Part shown: positions 59,713 to 64,000 of the stretch, one piece after another | Position numbering within the stretch: the stretch's first letter is position 1 | How the letters are laid out: each line of letters starts with the position of its first letter | From: Brachybacterium fresconis | GTDB lineage: Bacteria; Actinomycetota; Actinomycetes; Actinomycetales; Dermabacteraceae | Direction of reading: 5' to 3' | Assembly: GCF_017876515.1 (NCBI RefSeq) | Contig: NZ_JAGIOC010000001.1 | Location: forward strand, 3,162,001-3,226,000 | Length of the DNA stretch: 64,000 nt | The notes under the pieces: generated by a model | Told to the model about the DNA's origin: nothing | What the model saw: the letters and a program-made list of their open reading frames with translations, nothing else | The model's database searches: none | Translations under genes and position numbers: made by a program

Positions 59713-61579
59713 TCCCGAAGCGGTCCCCGGCGATCTCGGCGACCTCGGTCAGCGCCACCCGGCGCTCGTGCTCCACGGAGTGGTCCAGGCGGCGCACGCC
59801 GTCGGCGATGATCTTCGCGAAGGTGTCGGTGCGGCCCAGGTAGGCGACGAAAGGCATCGAGAACCTCTCGGCGTAGCGGGCCGAGAGGTCCCGCACCGCC
59901 TCGACGTCCTCGTCGGTGAGGTTCTCCAGGGCGAAGGAGCCCACGTCCTGGCTGATGGCGCCGGCCTGCTCCTCGTCGGCCGTCACCAGCGTGGCCATGT
60001 CCGGGTAGCTGGCCACCAGCGCATCCTGCTCGGAGCGGTCCGCGGACAGCACCGCGTCCTCGATCGCGGTGCGCAGGGCCGGGGCGTCCTCGAACGGCCG
60101 CGACTCCCAGGCGCGCTCGAGCGGCCAGGTGGCGCCGTTGAACAGGGAGCCGAAGGTGGTCACGAAGGTCTCGCGGTCCATCTCGCCCACCTCGGTGATG
60201 CCGATGCGCTCGCCGGCGGCGGTGGTGGTGACCATCGAGCCGCGCTGCGACCCCAGGTGGAAGAACACCAGGTTCAGCACGATCGCGCTGATCGCGCCGA
60301 CGGTCACGCCGGAGGAGACGAACACCTGCGCCCACGCCGGGAACACCCCGGCGATGTCCGGCTTGAAGCTGACCAGCATCGCCAGGCCCAGCGAGGTGCC
60401 GACGACGACAGAGTTGCGGTTGTCGGTGAGGTCGACCTTCGACAGGGTCTGGATGCCCACCAGCGCCACCGAGGCGAACAGCGCCAGCGAGGCGCCGCCG
60501 AGCACGGGGGAGGGGATCGCGGCGACCACGGCCCCGGCCTTGGGCAGCACACCGAGCACGATCATGATCACGCCGGCCCCGGCCACCACCCAGCGGGACT
60601 TCACGCGGGTCAGGCGCACCAGGCCGATGTTCTGCGCGAAGCAGGTGTACGGGAAGGAGTTCAGCACGCCGCCCAGCAGGGTCGAGAGGCCGTCGGCCCG
60701 GATCGCCCGGGAGATGTTCGTCGGGCGGATCCGTTTGCCGACGATCTCCCCGGCGGCGAAGACGTCCCCGGTGGTCTCGACCATCGTGATCAGCATGACG
60801 ATGATCATCGAGACGATCGCGGTGACGGAGAAGGTGGGCATGCCGAAGTAGAAGGGCGTGGTGACCCCGACGGCGGAGGCCTCGGTGACCCCGCTGAAGG
60901 AGGTGTCGCCCAGGATCAGCGCCACGGCCGTGCCGATCACCAGGCCCAGCAGCACGGCGATGGTGCCCAGGAATCCGCGGAAGAACCGCTGCACCAGCAC
61001 GATGATCCCCAAGGTGCCCAGCGCGTAGAGGATGTCGCGGGTGGCCGGGACGCCCTCGGCGTAGCCCGTGATGTCCCCGGCGGAGACGCCCAGCAGCGTG
61101 ATGCCCATGGTGGTCAGCACGGTGCCGATCACCACCGGCGGGAAGAAGTGCAGGATCCTCGCGAAGTACGGGGCGACCAGGAAGGTGAACAGGCCCGCGA
61201 CGATGATCGAGCCGTAGATCATCGGCAGACCCTCGGCGCCGCCCTCGCCGCCGGTCGCGGCCAGACCGATCGCGATGATCGGGCTGACCGCCGTGGTGGT
61301 CACACCCTGGATGATCGGCAGGCGCACGCCCACCTTCCAGAAGCCCACCGACTGGATCAGCGTCGCGATGCCGCAGGTGAACAGGTCCGCGTTGATCAGG
61401 TGGATCGTCTGCTGGGCCGTCAGCCCGAGCCCCGAGGCGATCAGCAGCGGCACGATCACCGCCCCCGCGTAGAAGGCCAGCACGTGCTGGATCGACAGCA
61501 CGGTGAGCCGGCCGGGAGGGGGCACCTGGTCCACAGGATGCGGACGGGGCGTCTCGAGAGCGGGGGAGGCGGTGGTCAT
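59648..61579 (-). CDS. NCS2 purine permease fused to an OHCU-decarboxylase-like domain
   Basis: Fusion protein of 643 residues. Residues about 25-455 are a nucleobase:cation symporter-2 of 12-14 helices: VLAFYAGAVIVPLLIASGLG, the QSVGFWKVGVRLPIIQG substrate element, ETTGDVFAAGEIVGKRI and NSFPYTCFAQNIGLVRLTRV. Residues about 480-640 match 2-oxo-4-hydroxy-4-carboxy-5-ureidoimidazoline decarboxylase, the last step of urate to allantoin. The decarboxylase lacks the usual catalytic His: the AHPDL position reads SYPDM (Tyr about 523), whereas EEQ and the late Arg (VAEIAGDRF) remain. A coupling of uric-acid uptake to its metabolism is plausible, but catalysis is doubtful. ATG at 61579. Confidence 0.9.
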   Translation of the reverse strand: MTTASPALETPRPHPVDQVPPPGRLTVLSIQHVLAFYAGAVIVPLLIASGLGLTAQQTIHLINADLFTCGIATLIQSVGFWKVGVRLPIIQGVTTTAVSPIIAIGLAATGGEGGAEGLPMIYGSIIVAGLFTFLVAPYFARILHFFPPVVIGTVLTTMGITLLGVSAGDITGYAEGVPATRDILYALGTLGIIVLVQRFFRGFLGTIAVLLGLVIGTAVALILGDTSFSGVTEASAVGVTTPFYFGMPTFSVTAIVSMIIVMLITMVETTGDVFAAGEIVGKRIRPTNISRAIRADGLSTLLGGVLNSFPYTCFAQNIGLVRLTRVKSRWVVAGAGVIMIVLGVLPKAGAVVAAIPSPVLGGASLALFASVALVGIQTLSKVDLTDNRNSVVVGTSLGLAMLVSFKPDIAGVFPAWAQVFVSSGVTVGAISAIVLNLVFFHLGSQRGSMVTTTAAGERIGITEVGEMDRETFVTTFGSLFNGATWPLERAWESRPFEDAPALRTAIEDAVLSADRSEQDALVASYPDMATLVTADEEQAGAISQDVGSFALENLTDEDVEAVRDLSARYAERFSMPFVAYLGRTDTFAKIIADGVRRLDHSVEHERRVALTEVAEIAGDRFGIMVADANPVGSAWARKFESLQ

Positions 61580-61795
61580 GGGGATCCTTGGGAGCCGGGC
61601 GGATCACGCAGCGGGGTCTGCGCGGAGGAGGCCGCGCACCACAGTAGATGCCGCGCGGCCGACGGAGATGTCCAGGACCGCGGATCGGCCCCGGACCGTC
61701 CCCGAACGAGAGGCAGACCACCTCGATCATGGCCGGACCCGTGACACACGGGGCACGGGATGGCCCTTCCGTCAGGAGGGGTGTAGAAGGGACCG
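61580..61795. other. 216-bp divergent region between NCS2 and MFS genes
   Basis: No gene or clear palindrome. TAGAAG at 61783-61788, 7 nt ahead of the MFS GTG, is a possible -10 for a leaderless start. Confidence 0.3.
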
Positions 61796-63043
61796 GTGAG
61801 CACCAGGTCGAGCCCGAGCACCCCGCCGCCCGCGAAGGGGTCCGCGCCCTCGCGCGCCGTCGCCGTCGGCGGCCTGCTCGGGATCCTCGCCGTCGGCCTC
61901 GTCGCGCTGAACCTGCGTCCCGGGGCCACCAGCGTCGGACCGCTGATGGAGGACATCGTCGGCGCGTACGGCCAGGGCGCGATCGCCTCCGGGCTGCTGA
62001 CCGCGCTGCCGCCCCTGGCCTTCGGGATCCTCGGCTTCTTCGCCGTGCCGATCTCGCGCCGGGTGGGGCTGACCGGCACCGTCGTCGCCTCCTTCGTGCT
62101 GGTCGCCGTCGGACTGCTGCTGCGGCCCGCCGCCGGGGGCTTCGGGGCGTTCGTGGCCCTGTCGCTGCTGGTCCTGGTCGGACCCGCGCTCGGCAACGTC
62201 GTGGTGCCGGCCTGGATCAAGCAGCACGGCGGCTCCCGCACCGTCGGCTGGATGACCCTGTACAGCGTGGTGCTGGCGGTCGGCGGCTCCGCCGGGGCGG
62301 CGCTGGCCGTGCCGCTGGCCGGGTCCGCGACCGACGGCTGGCGCGACTCGCTGCAGTTCTGGGGGCTGCTCGCCGTGCTGCCCGTCGTCGTCTGGGCCGT
62401 CGTGCTCACCCGCACCGGGCACGACTTCCCGCCCGCCCCGCCCAGCGGCGACCTGCCCGGCTCCCTGCTGCGCTCGCGCACGGCGATCGCGCTGACGATC
62501 ATGTTCGGCCTGCAGTCCACGAACGCGTACACCCAGTTCGGGATGCTCCCGCAGATCCTCACCTCCTCCGGCCTGACGCCCTCGCGTGCGGGGATCACCG
62601 TGGCCGTGGTCTCGGGCTGGGGCATCGTCGGCGGACTGGTCATGCCCACCGTCATCGCGCGGTTCCGTCATCTGCCCTGGCTGGTGGGCGGCTTCGGGCT
62701 GCTCACCACCGCCGGCTACCTCGGCTTCTGGCTGGCTCCAGGGGTGAGCCCGCTGCTGTGGGCGTGCGTCCTGGGGATCGGCGGCTTCGCCTTCCCCACC
62801 GCGATCGCCCTGATCCCCGCCCGCAGCCGGTCGCCGCGGGTCACCGCCCGGTTGTCCGGCATGGCCCAGCCGTTCGGCTACGTGCTGGCCGCGATCGGAC
62901 CGCTCGCCGCCGGTGCGCTGCTGGATACGACCGGATCGATCCCGGCGGTGCTCGGATTCATGGCGCTGACCGGGCTGGCCCTGGCCGTCTTCGGCTACCG
63001 CGCGGCGCTGCCGCGGACGGTCGATGACGAGCTCACCGCCTGA
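61796..63043 (+). CDS. CynX/NimT-family MFS transporter
   Basis: Twelve-helix MFS permease of 415 residues with the NimT/CynX features NLRPGATSVGPLMEDI in the first helix, GLLTALPPLAFGILGFFAVP, MFGLQSTNAYTQFGMLPQIL after the central loop, and IALIPARSRSPRVTARLSGM. Members move cyanate, nitroimidazoles or other small organic anions. GTG at 61796 follows a loose AAGGG. The protein is near, but not convincingly linked to, the purine permease. Substrate unknown. Confidence 0.88.
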   Translation: MSTRSSPSTPPPAKGSAPSRAVAVGGLLGILAVGLVALNLRPGATSVGPLMEDIVGAYGQGAIASGLLTALPPLAFGILGFFAVPISRRVGLTGTVVASFVLVAVGLLLRPAAGGFGAFVALSLLVLVGPALGNVVVPAWIKQHGGSRTVGWMTLYSVVLAVGGSAGAALAVPLAGSATDGWRDSLQFWGLLAVLPVVVWAVVLTRTGHDFPPAPPSGDLPGSLLRSRTAIALTIMFGLQSTNAYTQFGMLPQILTSSGLTPSRAGITVAVVSGWGIVGGLVMPTVIARFRHLPWLVGGFGLLTTAGYLGFWLAPGVSPLLWACVLGIGGFAFPTAIALIPARSRSPRVTARLSGMAQPFGYVLAAIGPLAAGALLDTTGSIPAVLGFMALTGLALAVFGYRAALPRTVDDELTA

Positions 63044-63097
63044 GGTGCTGCGGAACAGCGCCATGGCCTGCACAGCGAATCGTGCGAAGATGCTCTC

Positions 63098-63913
63098 ATG
63101 AGCATCGTCCGCACGCTGCGCATCCTGGCATCCCAGCGCCCCTCCGCCCCGTCGCGCTCCGTCGCGGCCCCGACCCGCGTGACCCGAGCCCGACCCGGTC
63201 GCGTGCCCGTGACCTGGATCGACCAGGACCTGGCGGCGACCGGCACGATCGTGCACCTGCACGGCGGCGCGTACGTGTCCGGGGAGCAGAAGGCCCACTG
63301 GTCCTGGCTCGAGGAGGTGGGCCGACGCGCCGGCGCCGCCACCGCGATGATCCACTACCGGCTGGCCCCGAAGCATCCCTTCCCCACCGCGGTCGAGGAC
63401 GTGCTGGCCGCCCTGGACGGCATGGGCGAGGCGTCCCTGCTGCGCCCCGGTCGCTGGGTGCTCTCCGGCGACAGCGCCGGCGGCGGCCTCGCGCTCGCCG
63501 TCGCCCAGTCCCTGGCGCAGGGCCACGCCGACAGCCCCGCGCTGCTGATGCTCGAATCACCCTGGACGGACCTGCCCGCCCGCCGCGACGGCGAGGACGA
63601 GCTGCGCCGTGCCGCCGCCCGCCTCTACGCCGGGGGCGTGCCCTCGCAGGACCCGCGCCTCAGCCCGATCCACGGCGACCTGGCCACCCTGCCGCCCGTG
63701 CACCTGGTCGCCGGCGTAGAGGACGAGCTCCTGTCGGATTCCCGCCGCCTGCACGCGGGCCTGCTCGAGGCCGGCACCGACGTGGAGTACGTCGAGATCC
63801 CCGGCCAGGGCCACACCGTCGCGGTCACCGGCGAGGGCCCGGATGCCCAGGCCGCCCGCCGCACCCAGATCGAGGCCGCCCGGCGCGTCCTCACCCTCCG
63901 CGCGAACGCCTGA
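63098..63913 (+). CDS. Alpha/beta-hydrolase, HSL-like (family IV) esterase
   Basis: Esterase of 271 residues. The oxyanion-hole motif VHLHGGAYVSGE (HGG, about residues 55-57) and the nucleophile elbow SGDSAGGGLALAVA (Ser about 130) are present, with an Asp in GVEDELLSD and a His in PGQGHTVAV as the other triad members. This is the hormone-sensitive-lipase family, acting on short acyl esters. No signal peptide is seen, so it is probably cytosolic. ATG at 63098. It follows the MFS gene by 54 bp on the same strand. Confidence 0.9.
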   Translation: MSIVRTLRILASQRPSAPSRSVAAPTRVTRARPGRVPVTWIDQDLAATGTIVHLHGGAYVSGEQKAHWSWLEEVGRRAGAATAMIHYRLAPKHPFPTAVEDVLAALDGMGEASLLRPGRWVLSGDSAGGGLALAVAQSLAQGHADSPALLMLESPWTDLPARRDGEDELRRAAARLYAGGVPSQDPRLSPIHGDLATLPPVHLVAGVEDELLSDSRRLHAGLLEAGTDVEYVEIPGQGHTVAVTGEGPDAQAARRTQIEAARRVLTLRANA

Positions 63914-63971
63914 TCCCGCGCCGGACCTCCACGCTCTGCCCCATCCCACCACCATCCCGAGGAGGACGCCG

Positions 63972-64000
63972 TGCTGCTCGAACGTCTCTACGACACGGAC
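63972..64000 (+). CDS. Start of a gene cut by the window edge
   Basis: A GAGGAGG at 63959-63965 is followed 6 nt later by a GTG at 63972. The first codons read VLLERLYDTD, an opening similar to MBL-fold/persulfide-dioxygenase-type hydrolases (LxRFYDxxLAQAS), but ten residues cannot identify a family. Confidence 0.4.

Noticed and set aside
59408..61744. Long plus-strand frame antisense to the NCS2 fusion
   Set aside because: It is low-complexity Gly/Asp/His/Gln-rich and shadows a clear transporter gene.

Overview
The window is high-GC (by eye about 70%) actinobacterial chromosome. The gene style (DUF222/HNH '13E12' protein, DUF485-ActP symporter pair, DinB-type protein, actinobacterial UvrA2, several start codons directly behind a TAnnnT box) fits a Micrococcales genus such as Brachybacterium (Dermabacteraceae). 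That genus is an inference from style; no rRNA or other marker is present. I saw no tRNA, rRNA, CRISPR, insertion sequence or phage gene.

Layout. (1) 1-1735: 3' part of a polyprenyl-phosphate sugar-1-phosphate transferase and a TagD-like cytidylyltransferase, the left edge of a surface-polysaccharide region. (2) 1937-11559: transport and defence-type genes: a TetR/MFS divergon, a DUF559 protein, a PHP phosphatase, a MATE exporter and a stand-alone RND permease. (3) 11756-34041: the main exopolysaccharide/cell-envelope locus: GT2 enzymes, a CapK-like adenylate-forming enzyme, a CDP-alcohol phosphotransferase, a low-molecular-weight tyrosine phosphatase, a lipoprotein, a 1938-residue secreted PKD/LamG protein, a Wzy-like polymerase, a Wzz/BY-kinase, an ABC exporter coupled to a kinase-fold protein, a pyruvyl transferase and two GT4 enzymes. 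Base composition and codon choice look less GC-rich here than in the flanks. (4) 34141-42241: a two-component system, an acidic secreted protein, a DUF1611 NTPase overlapping an ABC protein whose nucleotide-binding motifs are all lost, and two tandem ferritin-like proteins of which one has lost its iron ligands. (5) 42392-64000: housekeeping and miscellaneous genes: a helical-repeat protein, GNAT, DinB, PadR plus membrane protein, VOC, DnaB, UvrA2, HNH, OsmC, FMN reductase, DUF485-ActP, AI-2E family, diacylglycerol kinase, NCS2 permease fused to an OHCU-decarboxylase-like domain, MFS, alpha/beta hydrolase and the first codons of one more gene.

How it fits together. The polysaccharide locus has an initiating transferase, glycosyltransferases, polymerase, chain-length kinase and phosphatase, export and pyruvyl decoration. 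A TagD-like enzyme plus a CDP-alcohol transferase suggests that a phospho-alcohol is added to the polymer or to a lipid. An inverted repeat TGTCCG-N15-CGGACA sits exactly midway between two divergent polysaccharide genes and recurs in the leader of the ABC exporter, so it is a candidate common operator. A second shared motif, TGAGAGG-NN-TCTCA, sits behind the response regulator gene and in front of the DUF1611/ABC pair, suggesting a small two-component regulon.

Short tandem repeats, several with a 15-bp period that can encode Pro/Asp-rich pentapeptides, recur at gene ends and intergenic regions. They look like a genome-specific minisatellite habit.
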